Source: Alitiscatomonas aceti
GTDB lineage: Bacteria; Bacillota; Clostridia; Lachnospirales; Lachnospiraceae
Assembly: GCF_025567195.1 (NCBI RefSeq)
Contig: NZ_JAOQJF010000017.1
Location: forward strand, 1-64,000
Length of the DNA: 64,000 nucleotides
Direction: 5' to 3'
Position numbers and translations under genes: made by a program. The notes under the pieces are model-generated. The model saw nothing but the letters and a program-made list of their open reading frames with translations, searched no databases and was not told where the DNA came from. Every line of letters begins with the position of its first letter. The first letter of the stretch is position 1. This document shows, piece after piece, positions 1 to 7,287 of the stretch.

Positions 1-31
1 GCCTAATCATTATACAGCTTAAACAATGAGT

Positions 32-68
32 GGATTAAGACCCAACTGGCTGTTGGGTACTGAAATCC
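32..68 (+). other. Nested hairpin upstream of the first gene
   Basis: A perfect 7-bp stem, ACCCAAC (40-46) with GTTGGGT (52-58) around a 5-base loop, sits inside an outer GGATT/AATCC pairing (32-36 with 64-68). It lacks a T-run, so it is not a typical terminator. It could be the end of an upstream transcript or a structured leader for the lipoprotein gene. A strong AGGAGGAGG at 83-91 follows, but no good start codon lies at the right distance from it. Confidence 0.3.
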
Positions 69-130
69 TACACTTATATATTAGGAGGAGGACAAGCGTA
101 TCTAAAGATTGAGAACGCTTATGAAAAGTT

Positions 131-808
131 ATGAAGAAAATGATAATGGTTTTAGTGTTCGTTTTATTATGCGGATGTGGCAGAGAGCATGTCCAAGAAG
201 TAATAGAGACTCAAACTTTCGCCCCAGAGCTCGCAATCTATTATGAAAGCCTAGGTGAAATTGCAGAAAATTCAGAGGCAATTGTAAAAGGGAAGACAGT
301 AGAAATAGAATATTTTGTGGTTGAGAATGGAATTATATGGACGAAACAAAATTTTTTCGTGGAGGAGAGTTTGCTCGGTGATATAGATGTTGGACAGAAT
401 ATTAATATATATCGCATGGGTGGCAGTATATCACTTCAAGATTATATTGGCTCTTATCCGGAAGTTGTACAGAAGGAGATGCAAGAAAGATATAAAAAAT
501 ATAACAATGAAGATTTGATCAAACAGGTTTTTAATGATGCCGGAGATATAGAAATCGGACAGAATGAAGTTGTTTTTTTGACTAAATGTAGAGTTTTTAG
601 TGATGACGAAAACGATTACTGGAGGGTAGGGGCTGAGATGGGAGAACTGCTTGGAAGCATATCAGATATTAGTAAATCTCATATATTATCTCAAAGTAAT
701 TCGCTTTTATCAGATGATATGAAAATAAAAGAAGAAAATGAAAAATATTCTGGTTATATGGGAGAATATAGCTTAAAGCAGATACGTGAACTGATAGAAA
801 CTAAGTAA
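131..808 (+). CDS. Putative lipoprotein of unknown function
   Basis: The 225-residue product is not a family I recognise. The first 17 residues form a short hydrophobic signal ending in LLCGC, a plausible lipobox with the lipidated cysteine at residue 17. The rest is polar and acidic, without membrane segments. The middle (roughly residues 45-165) reads like an extracytoplasmic beta-rich domain with 'VVFLTKC'. The ribosome site before ATG 131 is weak (AAAAG), while a much better AGGAGGAGG lies 40 bases upstream with no in-frame start. Codon use is AT-rich like the next genes and unlike everything after 3.7 kb, which suggests transfer. It may be a surface component of the neighbouring sigma/anti-sigma locus. 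Confidence 0.65.
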   Translation: MKKMIMVLVFVLLCGCGREHVQEVIETQTFAPELAIYYESLGEIAENSEAIVKGKTVEIEYFVVENGIIWTKQNFFVEESLLGDIDVGQNINIYRMGGSISLQDYIGSYPEVVQKEMQERYKKYNNEDLIKQVFNDAGDIEIGQNEVVFLTKCRVFSDDENDYWRVGAEMGELLGSISDISKSHILSQSNSLLSDDMKIKEENEKYSGYMGEYSLKQIRELIETK

Positions 809-851
809 AGCTAATGAGTTTTGTGGCTAAGCAATATTAAGTTTGTTGATG

Positions 852-895
852 GAAGCTGTCATTTTGGAGATTAAACATCATAAAATGGCAGCTTC
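852..895 (+). terminator. Long hairpin after the lipoprotein gene, weak terminator
   Basis: GAAGCTGTCATTTT (852-865) pairs with AAAATGGCAGCTTC (882-895), a 14-bp stem with one G-T pair and a 16-base loop. The following bases (TGGTTTGCTG) contain no clean T-run. It probably ends or attenuates transcription of the lipoprotein gene before the sigma factor gene. Confidence 0.45.
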
Positions 896-1016
896 TGGTT
901 TGCTGTAGATAAAAGTTATAATAAGACTATAATTGCAATTAAATTAATAGCATATTGTTATATTGGCTAGTTTTGTAAATTTATACTAGAATAAGAAAAA
1001 GTTATGAAAGATAGTT

Positions 1017-1045
1017 TTGCCTAAGTAGGAAAAATCTAGTATACT
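1017..1045 (+). promoter_or_regulatory. Candidate promoter of the ECF sigma factor gene
   Basis: TTGCCT (1017-1022) and TATACT (1040-1045) are separated by 17 bases and lie 31 bases before the sigma factor start. The -10 box is good and the -35 is partial. ECF genes are often autoregulated from a different promoter type, so this may be only the basal vegetative promoter. Confidence 0.4.
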
Positions 1046-1075
1046 GATTAAAATCAAAAAGATGAGGGGATAAGT

Positions 1076-1618
1076 ATGATAGTTTTTTGTGACATGATTG
1101 GTAGCGAAGGTGGGCAGAAAAAATTTAGGCAGATTTATAATCTGTATCGCAGAACTATGTATGCTGTAGCAGTTGATATTATTAAAGATTCACATGAGGC
1201 GGAAGATATTTTGGAGGAGTCGCTTATTAAAGTAATCCGTATTTTGGATGAAATTCATGAAAGCTCGATAAAAACGAAAAAATGTAAAAACTTGATGATT
1301 ACTATTGCAAAAAATACAGCAATTGATCATTGGCGAAAATTGCAAAGAATTCCTTTGCCGATAGAAGATACGAAGATAGAAGATACTTGCCAAAATGTGG
1401 AAGAGCTATATATTGATACTGAAAATTTTAAAGAATTACTTCTTTGTCTTAGTGAACTGGATGACATTTATTTGGATGTTTTAAATTTGAAGATTCTACA
1501 TCACTTATCCTCTAAACATATCGCAGAAATATTGAATATAAGTGAAGTGAACGTAAATATGCGTTTTTTACGAGCAAAAAAAAAGCTTGCAAAGAAGTGG
1601 GAGGAAAAGAAGAGATGA
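1076..1618 (+). CDS. RNA polymerase sigma factor, ECF (sigma-70) family
   Basis: The 180-residue protein has the two-domain layout of an ECF sigma factor. Region 2 lies at about residues 20-90, with 'YAVAVDIIKDSHEAEDILEE' followed by 'KTKKCKNLMITIAKNTAID', the segment that contacts core polymerase and the -10 element. Region 4, a helix-turn-helix, lies at about 122-175 ('ILHHLSSKHIAEILNISEVN'). The start at 1076 follows GATGAGGGG with good spacing. Its stop overlaps the start of the DUF4367 gene (ATGA), so the two are translationally coupled, the usual arrangement of an ECF factor and its membrane regulator. The target regulon is unknown. Confidence 0.88.
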   Translation: MIVFCDMIGSEGGQKKFRQIYNLYRRTMYAVAVDIIKDSHEAEDILEESLIKVIRILDEIHESSIKTKKCKNLMITIAKNTAIDHWRKLQRIPLPIEDTKIEDTCQNVEELYIDTENFKELLLCLSELDDIYLDVLNLKILHHLSSKHIAEILNISEVNVNMRFLRAKKKLAKKWEEKKR

Positions 1619-2319
1619 AGAGTGATTTTTATAAAAAGAAAAGAGATTATTTACTAGAATTAGCCCTTGAAGAACGTTTGGAGAAAGATCCTGATATGAT
1701 AAAGTATGGAGATGATGTAGAGGAAAAATACCCGTATACTTTTTCTTTAGAACATGAGAAGAGGATGAAGAAAATTTTTAAAATGGCGGATAGAGTTGAA
1801 AGAAAATTTTGGTATAAACGTAAAAGATATCAAATCGCAGCTGGTATTGCCTTTTTCTTTTGTTTTAGTACAGTGGCGGTGACACAAGTGGAGGCATTTC
1901 GTATTCCGATGGGGCGTTTTTTTATGGAAATCAAAGAAAAGTCTACATTAGTTGGAATATACAAGGAAAATCGTCTTAATTTGCCCGAAAAATATGCAAG
2001 ATTTGAGCCGACATATGTGCCAAGAGGATTTGTTGTTGTTGAGGTAGAAAAATCAAGCAAAAATTTCTGGGTTAAGTATGAAGAGACAGAAGGGGACTCC
2101 TGGTATCGAATTTATTATTGGGACAAATTCGAGGAAGTAAGCTTGGATAGCGAGGAGGGAATAGTTAGTGAAACTGAGATTAATGGTTATCCGGCAGTTA
2201 TTGTACAAAAGGGAAATGAAGTGAAAATCAATATCAATATTGGCACTAGTAGAATTTATTTGAATGGAACGGTTTCAATGGATGAGGCCATAAAGATTGT
2301 AGAGAGTATAAAAATTTAA
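1615..2319 (+). CDS. Membrane DUF4367 protein, probable anti-sigma factor
   Basis: I start the gene at ATG 1615 rather than the in-frame GTG at 1597, because GGAGGAAAAGAAG then becomes its ribosome site and the start overlaps the sigma factor stop. The 234-residue product has a charged cytoplasmic N-terminal part (about 1-72), one membrane segment (about 73-95, 'IAAGIAFFFCFSTVAV') and an outer C-terminal domain. That domain ends in the DUF4367 pattern 'GYPAVIVQKGNEVKININIG ... IYLNGTVSMDEAIKIVESI'. Proteins of this layout next to ECF genes commonly act as anti-sigma factors. That role is inferred from context, since no canonical zinc anti-sigma motif is visible. Confidence 0.75.
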   Translation: MKSDFYKKKRDYLLELALEERLEKDPDMIKYGDDVEEKYPYTFSLEHEKRMKKIFKMADRVERKFWYKRKRYQIAAGIAFFFCFSTVAVTQVEAFRIPMGRFFMEIKEKSTLVGIYKENRLNLPEKYARFEPTYVPRGFVVVEVEKSSKNFWVKYEETEGDSWYRIYYWDKFEEVSLDSEEGIVSETEINGYPAVIVQKGNEVKININIGTSRIYLNGTVSMDEAIKIVESIKI

Positions 2320-2387
2320 AATTTTGTTATATTAGGTACATTGTGTTCGTTTAAATATAAAATAAACATGTACGAGGAGGGACAGCA

Positions 2388-2444
2388 GTGCCTTCGGACA
2401 TCAGACTTTACTTGATATCATACCACAGAATCTACCTATATTGA
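2388..2444 (+). CDS. 18-residue micro-ORF with near-perfect ribosome site
   Basis: GAGGAGGG (2374-2381) is followed after 6 bases by GTG at 2388, opening an 18-codon frame that ends at TGA 2442-2444. The peptide (MPSDIRLYLISYHRIYLY) has four tyrosines and several rare-looking codons. I do not recognise it. The ribosome site is far better than those of the larger neighbouring ORFs, which suggests a translated leader or micro-peptide, or the preserved start of a decayed gene. An overlapping ATG frame at 2368 is shorter and has no ribosome site. Confidence 0.35.
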   Translation: MPSDIRLYLISYHRIYLY

Positions 2445-2527
2445 AATGTAACTTATCAACTGTATAGATGGGAATTGGGATGAGGGGAATTCCTCTTAGA
2501 TGCCCTTACCATTTATACACAAAAAAG

Positions 2528-2566
2528 AATAAGTCTGTAAGCTGTTTTCTTGCTTACAAACTTATT
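2528..2566 (+). other. 15-bp inverted repeat between the two micro-ORFs
   Basis: AATAAGTCTGTAAGC (2528-2542) pairs with GCTTACAAACTTATT (2552-2566) with a single mismatch and a 9-base T-rich loop. No T-run follows. The second micro-ORF ribosome site (GAGGAGG, 2571-2577) begins just downstream, so the hairpin could gate its translation or act as an operator. Confidence 0.45.
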
Positions 2567-2583
2567 ATACGAGGAGGTATACT

Positions 2584-2655
2584 GTGAAAGAAAGTAAATT
2601 AATCCAAAATCGTGGAATGGACACAAAAACAGGCTCACACAGTGAACCGATTTAA
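2584..2655 (+). CDS. 23-residue micro-ORF with strong ribosome site
   Basis: GAGGAGG (2571-2577) is spaced 6 bases from GTG 2584. The frame encodes 23 residues, beginning MKESKLIQNRGMDTKTG and ending SHSEPI at TAA 2653-2655. Beyond the stop, the same frame continues as protein-like sequence ('EHSHPSREAYLHINKQKGG') until two further stops, then joins the open frame running into the secreted protein at 2839. That suggests either a leader peptide or a decayed longer gene. A CCCACCC/GGGTGGG pairing brackets roughly 2665-2715. I cannot assign a function. Confidence 0.35.
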   Translation: MKESKLIQNRGMDTKTGSHSEPI

Positions 2656-2838
2656 GAGCATTCCCACCCAAGCAGAGAGGCGTACCTGCACATCAATAAA
2701 CAAAAGGGTGGGTGTACTTGATACTGATGCCGGGATGCCTTAATGATTAAGTCTATTGTAACACGAAAATTTGAAGGTGTGAAACATTTTCATTACTATT
2801 TGTTCTGCCAACTGAAAGGCGGAAGAATGGAGATTACT

Positions 2839-3243
2839 ATGAAGCGTGAAAAAAAAGTACTTTTTGTTATTTTGGTAATGATAGTATTAACGGTTTGGAC
2901 AGTTCCAGCTTTTGCTGCTCTTAGATGGGATTATCTGATGACTATGGGAGGAAATTTAGATTTTGAGGATAATAACGTTGTCTATGTTGATGTTATGAGT
3001 GATGCTGATGTTAACGACGTGGATAAAATGACTTTGAAATGTGAACTACAGCAGTACAAAGGAGGATGGAAAACAATTAAGACTTGGACAGAAACCAGGA
3101 ATTCGCCCGAAATTATGTATACGAAGGAATATATGGTTGAGAAAGATTACAGTTATCGTATACGATTAACAGCCTCCGCATATAAGAACTCTAAATTATT
3201 AGAAAAAGTGACCGAAGTGTATGCAGAGCAGTTCTATCAGTAG
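2839..3243 (+). CDS. Small secreted protein of unknown function
   Basis: The open frame reaches back to 2743, but I choose ATG 2839. It has GGAG at 2829-2832 and starts a textbook signal peptide (two Lys/Arg pairs, a hydrophobic core and VPAFA before the cleavage site near residue 26). The mature protein of about 108 residues is rich in Tyr, Trp, Asp and Lys ('QQYKGGWKTIKTWTETRNSP'), has no cysteine pair, and looks like a compact beta-sandwich of the kind found in small clostridial exoproteins. No recognised domain. It shares the low GC content of this segment and has no obvious operon partner. Confidence 0.65.
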   Translation: MKREKKVLFVILVMIVLTVWTVPAFAALRWDYLMTMGGNLDFEDNNVVYVDVMSDADVNDVDKMTLKCELQQYKGGWKTIKTWTETRNSPEIMYTKEYMVEKDYSYRIRLTASAYKNSKLLEKVTEVYAEQFYQ

Positions 3244-3729
3244 AAAGGCCATAAGTTGTTAAATGCGAGGAGACATAGCAATAAATTGAGTGAATTTTCA
3301 TAATATAAGGTTTAAAATACGTATAGTTAGATAAAACTTGTAAGTTCTTTTATAGTGGTTTGTTAGACTGGAGGGGGGGGTAATAAATAAAAGGATTGTG
3401 ATAGAACTATTGCATGGCTTTTTTAGCACTCCTGGTGGCATACATTGCTAACAGATGAAAGCTTGCAGGTGTTAAATAAAAAAGATGCTTATATTTATTG
3501 AATATCGGGAAATTAGGCTATTTTCTCGGATTGCTTCTGCTAGGTTATAGGCAAAGGAGCTTGAGGATACTCAGTTTATTAGTTGCTTACTAGGGAGGTA
3601 GCGTGATTCGGTCAAGTCGTTTTTGAAAACCCGTCATGCCCAGACCTTTTCCAGAAGAACCGCTTTATAAATCCCCGGTAAATCCTGCGTAAAGAAGATG
3701 TAAAACGGCGGGAAATCCCGGGGATTTTC
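3244..3729. other. AT-rich gene-free stretch and composition boundary
   Basis: No convincing gene is present. The stretch has a G8 homopolymer near 3373-3380 and several short frames broken by stops. One of these (about 3480-3660) reads like a decayed coding sequence. Around 3640-3670 base composition switches abruptly from AT-rich to GC-rich chromosome. A 10-bp inverted pair AAATCCCCGG (3669-3678) / CCGGGGATTT (3718-3727) sits at the switch. I see no tRNA or clear attachment repeats, so this is a candidate island edge, not a proven one. Confidence 0.4.
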
Positions 3730-3758
3730 TTGCAATCGGCAGGATAGTTTTATATAAT
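3730..3758 (+). promoter_or_regulatory. Promoter of the plsC-pheA-ppx-ppk operon
   Basis: TTGCAA (3730-3735) and a perfect TATAAT (3753-3758) are separated by 17 bases. The pair lies about 80 bases before the plsC start and is the only good promoter before the run of closely packed genes ending at 12860. Confidence 0.65.
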
Positions 3759-3839
3759 AGGAAGATGACGCCGGGGCCGCCGGGACAGGACAAAAGCGGC
3801 CGCCTGGAAACCGTCAAAAATACGAAAAAGGTGAGGATT

Positions 3840-4583
3840 ATGATTCGACTTATTTTAGTGGCTGTGACGCTGATCGGTTTTCTGACCCTGGGATATCCGC
3901 TTCTGGCGGCCCAGAATTCTCTTGGAAAAAAGGATCCCCATGCCAGGGACGTGGAGAGCCTTAAGATCGTCCAGTATATGTTTTCCCTGATCCTGAAGCT
4001 GGCGGGGATCACTGTCACCGTCAAAGGGGCGGAGAATATACCCAGAGACAGGGCGGTGCTTTTTGTGGGAAACCACAGGAGCTATTTTGACATCCTGGTG
4101 GGCTACACCACAGTACCGGGCTTCGTGGGTTTTGTGGCGAAAAAGGAGATGGAGAGGATCCCCCTTTTAAGGAGCTGGATGAAGAACGTCAACTGCCTGT
4201 TCCTGGACAGAAAGGATATCAAGGCCGGTCTAAAAACGATCCTGGAGGGGATCGAAAAGGTAAAAAACGGGATCTCCGTCTGGATCTTTCCCGAGGGTAC
4301 CAGAAACCGGAATAAGGATCTGAAGGAGCTTCTGGTATTTAAAGAGGGGAGTCTTAAGATCGCGGAAAAATCCGGCTGTCCGGTGGTTCCTGTGGCCATG
4401 GTGGGAACGGCAGAGGCCTTTGAAAGCCATTTTCCGTTTATCCGTCCGTCCCATGTGACGGTTTATTATGGAGAGCCGTTTTATATAAAGGAGCTGGAGC
4501 CGGACCAGAGAAAGCACGCCGGAGCCTACACAAGAGAGAAAATCGTAAAAATGCTGGGGGAGATACAGAATGAAAACGCCTGA
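3840..4583 (+). CDS. plsC: 1-acyl-sn-glycerol-3-phosphate acyltransferase
   Basis: This membrane enzyme transfers the second acyl chain to lysophosphatidic acid, giving phosphatidic acid for phospholipid synthesis. The catalytic HX4D box is seen as 'NHRSYFD' (about residues 79-85) and the glycerophosphate-binding motif as 'FPEGTRNRNKD' (about 150-160). An N-terminal hydrophobic segment (residues 1-24) anchors it to the membrane. The open frame begins at 3765, but ATG 3840 has a GGTGAGG site and starts the anchor, giving 247 residues, normal for PlsC. Its end overlaps pheA by 14 bases, so the two genes are co-transcribed. Confidence 0.92.
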   Translation: MIRLILVAVTLIGFLTLGYPLLAAQNSLGKKDPHARDVESLKIVQYMFSLILKLAGITVTVKGAENIPRDRAVLFVGNHRSYFDILVGYTTVPGFVGFVAKKEMERIPLLRSWMKNVNCLFLDRKDIKAGLKTILEGIEKVKNGISVWIFPEGTRNRNKDLKELLVFKEGSLKIAEKSGCPVVPVAMVGTAEAFESHFPFIRPSHVTVYYGEPFYIKELEPDQRKHAGAYTREKIVKMLGEIQNENA

Positions 4584-5706
4584 TCTGAAGGAATGCAGAG
4601 AAAAGCTGGACGGGATCGACCGGGAGATCGTCCGGCTGTTTGAGGAACGCATGGCCGTCTGCGGCCAGGTGGCAGAGTATAAGATCGAGACAGGAAAGGC
4701 CGTTTACGACGGAGAGCGGGAAAAGCAGAAGCTTGCCGCAGTCCGGGAGATGGCAGCGGGAGACCAGAATAAGGAGGCGGTGGAGGAGCTGTTCACACAG
4801 CTCATGACCATGAGCCGCAGATACCAGTACAGCCTTCTGTGCGCCAGGAAAAAAACACCGCCCCTGGGCTTTACAGAGGTGGAGGAGATCCGGAAAAGGG
4901 ACGTCCGGGTGGTGTTCCAGGGCGTGGAGGGCGCGTACAGCCACGCGGCCGTCCGCATGTATTTCGGGGAGGATGCAGACGCCTACCATGTGGAAAAATT
5001 CGAGGACACGATCAGGGAGCTGGAGAGGGGGCAGGCGGATTATGCAGTGCTTCCCATTGAAAACTCCACCGCCGGCTTCGTTATCACCAACTATGACCTG
5101 TTATCCAGATATGACAATTATATCGTGGGAGAGATCTATGTGCCTGTGGACCATGTGCTCTTAGGGGTCCCCGGAGCGTCAGTCTCAGATGTGAAGACGG
5201 TGTATTCCCATAACCAGGCGCTGATGCAGTGCTCAGAGTATCTGGACAGCCACGGGGACTGGAACCAGGTAAGCGTGTTAAATACGGCGGCTGCCGCAAA
5301 AAAGGTCATGGAGGAAGGGGATAAGACCCAGGCGGCCGTGGCCAGCCGTACCGCCGGAGAGCTTTACGGCCTTGCGGAGCTTAAGACCTCCATCAGCAAT
5401 GAGAGGGGAAATACCACCCGGTTCCTGGTACTTTCCAGAGAGCCGGTCTATGAGAAAAAGGCGTCTAAGGTGACCGTCACCTTTGAAGTCCCCCATGTCA
5501 GCGGTTCCCTGTATAAGATCCTTGGAAATTTTATCTTCAACGGAGTCAACATGCGTATGATCGAGTCCAGGCCCATCCCCGACAAGCCCTTTGAATACCG
5601 GTTTTTTGTGGATATCGAAGGGAATCTGAGCCATGCTCCGGTGCATAACGCCCTGGCAGGGATCCAGGCCGAGGCCTCGTCCATGAAGATTCTGGGCAAT
5701 TATTAG
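4570..5706 (+). CDS. pheA: Bifunctional chorismate mutase / prephenate dehydratase
   Basis: The 378-residue fused enzyme converts chorismate to prephenate and then to phenylpyruvate, the committed route to phenylalanine. Order of domains: AroQ-type chorismate mutase (about 5-85, 'LDGIDREIVRLFEERM'), prephenate dehydratase (about 112-290, with 'FQGVEGAYSHAAV' and the catalytic 'NTTRFLVL'), then an ACT regulatory domain (about 295-372) with the phenylalanine-binding 'ESRP' box. The ACT domain implies allosteric feedback by Phe. Its start lies inside plsC. Unlike aroF at 56751 (minus strand), this gene has no visible attenuator of its own and depends on the plsC promoter. Confidence 0.95.
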   Translation: MKTPDLKECREKLDGIDREIVRLFEERMAVCGQVAEYKIETGKAVYDGEREKQKLAAVREMAAGDQNKEAVEELFTQLMTMSRRYQYSLLCARKKTPPLGFTEVEEIRKRDVRVVFQGVEGAYSHAAVRMYFGEDADAYHVEKFEDTIRELERGQADYAVLPIENSTAGFVITNYDLLSRYDNYIVGEIYVPVDHVLLGVPGASVSDVKTVYSHNQALMQCSEYLDSHGDWNQVSVLNTAAAAKKVMEEGDKTQAAVASRTAGELYGLAELKTSISNERGNTTRFLVLSREPVYEKKASKVTVTFEVPHVSGSLYKILGNFIFNGVNMRMIESRPIPDKPFEYRFFVDIEGNLSHAPVHNALAGIQAEASSMKILGNY

Positions 5707-5720
5707 GAGGGGTGCGTAAA

Positions 5721-7286
5721 ATGGCAGTCCGTATGTTTGCAGCCATTGAGGTGGGGTCCTTTGAGCTGGAGATGGGGATCTACGAGATCTCCGGGAAAAA
5801 CAGGATCCGGCAGGTGGATCACGTCCGTCATGTGATCTCCCTGGGAAGCGATACATATAATGACAGGAAAATCAGCTACGAAATGGTGGAGGAGCTGTGC
5901 CGGGTGCTGGAGGACTTTTCCAGGATCATGAAGGGCTACCGGATCACTGAATACCGGGCCTATGCCACCAGCGCCATGCGGGAGGCGAAGAACAGCCGGA
6001 TCGTTCTGGAGCAGATCCGGGTCCGCACCGGGCTTACGGTCCAGATCATCAGCAACTCAGAGCAGAGACTTCTGACCTATAAGGCCCTGGCTGTGGCAGA
6101 CGATGAGTTTGACCGGAATATCCGCAAGGGAACGGCCATCCTGGACGTGGGGTTTGGAAGCATGCAGATCTCCCTGTTTGACGAAAAGCTCCTGGTATCC
6201 ACAGAAAACCTTCCCCTGGGTGTCCTAAGGATCGGAGAGCTTTTAAAGAACGTAAGCTCCACCGCAGAGGGGACCCGGCGGATCATCGGGGAAATGGTGG
6301 AAAGCGAGCTCTCCAACTACCAGAAGATGTACCTGGAGGAGCGTCGGATCAAGCATGTCATCGGAACTGGAGAGAATATCATGTACCTGTTCCGGTACGA
6401 GGACGGGGGAAAACCGCTCCAGTGGGTCACCAGGGAGCAGTTCGACCGCCTTTATGAAAGATTGTCCGGGATGGATCCAGAAGCGGTGGAGGAGCAGTTC
6501 GGCGTCAGCGCAGAGTATGCGCCCCTGCTTCTTCCCAGCACTGTCATTTATAAAAAGTTCCTGGAAATGACCGGGGCCGAGGCCATCTGGATCCCGGGGA
6601 CCGGGCTCTGCGACGGGATCGCAGCCGAATATGCCCTGGATAAGAAGCTGATCCAGCTGAAGCATAATTTCGACAACGACATCATAAGCGCATCCCGGGA
6701 CATGGCCAGGCGCTACCGGTGCCAGGGCAGCCATTCAGACCTGGTGGAGTCCTATGTGCTCCAGATCTTCGACGCCATGAAGCGCTATCATAAAATGGGA
6801 AGCAGAGAGCGGCTGCTCCTGCAGATCGCCGTGATCATCCACTCCTGCGGAAAATTCATCAGTGTCAGGAATGCCAATGAATGTGCATATAATATCATCA
6901 TGTCCACGGAGATCATCGGCCTCTCCCACCTGGAACGGGAGATCGTTGCCAATGTGGTCCGCTACAACATCCGGGATTTCGACTATAACATGGTCCGCAT
7001 GGAGGCCGGTCCGGAGCTGTCCTCCGGCTCTCTTCCCGACCAGAGCGACGCCACGATCCTGACCGCGAAGCTCACGGCCATGCTCCGGCTGGCCAATTCC
7101 ATGGACAGGAGCCACGGGCAGAAGCTTAAGGACTGCAGGATCACAGTGAAGGATAAGACACTTACGGTGTCTGCGGAATATTCCGGGGATATTACCCTGG
7201 AGGCGGTTTCCTTTGAACAGAAGGCGGCTTTCTTTGAAGAGATCTTTGGGATCCGCCCGGTGCTGAAGCAGAAAAGGAGAGTATAA
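5721..7286 (+). CDS. ppx: Exopolyphosphatase / GppA family phosphatase
   Basis: The 521-residue protein belongs to the ASKHA-fold Ppx/GppA family, which removes terminal phosphates from polyphosphate or converts pppGpp to ppGpp. The first phosphate loop is 'AAIEVGSFELEMGIY'. 'YRAYATSAMREAKN' and 'ILDVGFGSMQISLF' are the conserved nucleotide-fold strands. The C-terminal part from about residue 310 holds an HD-like helical domain ('IAVIIHSCGKFI'). I use ATG 5721, with GGAGGGG upstream, instead of the GTG at 5712. It ends one base before ppk, so polyphosphate breakdown and synthesis are encoded together. Substrate preference cannot be read from sequence. Confidence 0.9.
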   Translation: MAVRMFAAIEVGSFELEMGIYEISGKNRIRQVDHVRHVISLGSDTYNDRKISYEMVEELCRVLEDFSRIMKGYRITEYRAYATSAMREAKNSRIVLEQIRVRTGLTVQIISNSEQRLLTYKALAVADDEFDRNIRKGTAILDVGFGSMQISLFDEKLLVSTENLPLGVLRIGELLKNVSSTAEGTRRIIGEMVESELSNYQKMYLEERRIKHVIGTGENIMYLFRYEDGGKPLQWVTREQFDRLYERLSGMDPEAVEEQFGVSAEYAPLLLPSTVIYKKFLEMTGAEAIWIPGTGLCDGIAAEYALDKKLIQLKHNFDNDIISASRDMARRYRCQGSHSDLVESYVLQIFDAMKRYHKMGSRERLLLQIAVIIHSCGKFISVRNANECAYNIIMSTEIIGLSHLEREIVANVVRYNIRDFDYNMVRMEAGPELSSGSLPDQSDATILTAKLTAMLRLANSMDRSHGQKLKDCRITVKDKTLTVSAEYSGDITLEAVSFEQKAAFFEEIFGIRPVLKQKRRV

Positions 7287-7287
7287 A

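Noticed and set aside
3480..3660. Possible recombinase or mobilisation gene remnant
   Set aside because: The broken frame looks protein-like but has several stops and no motif I can name; left as gene-free sequence.
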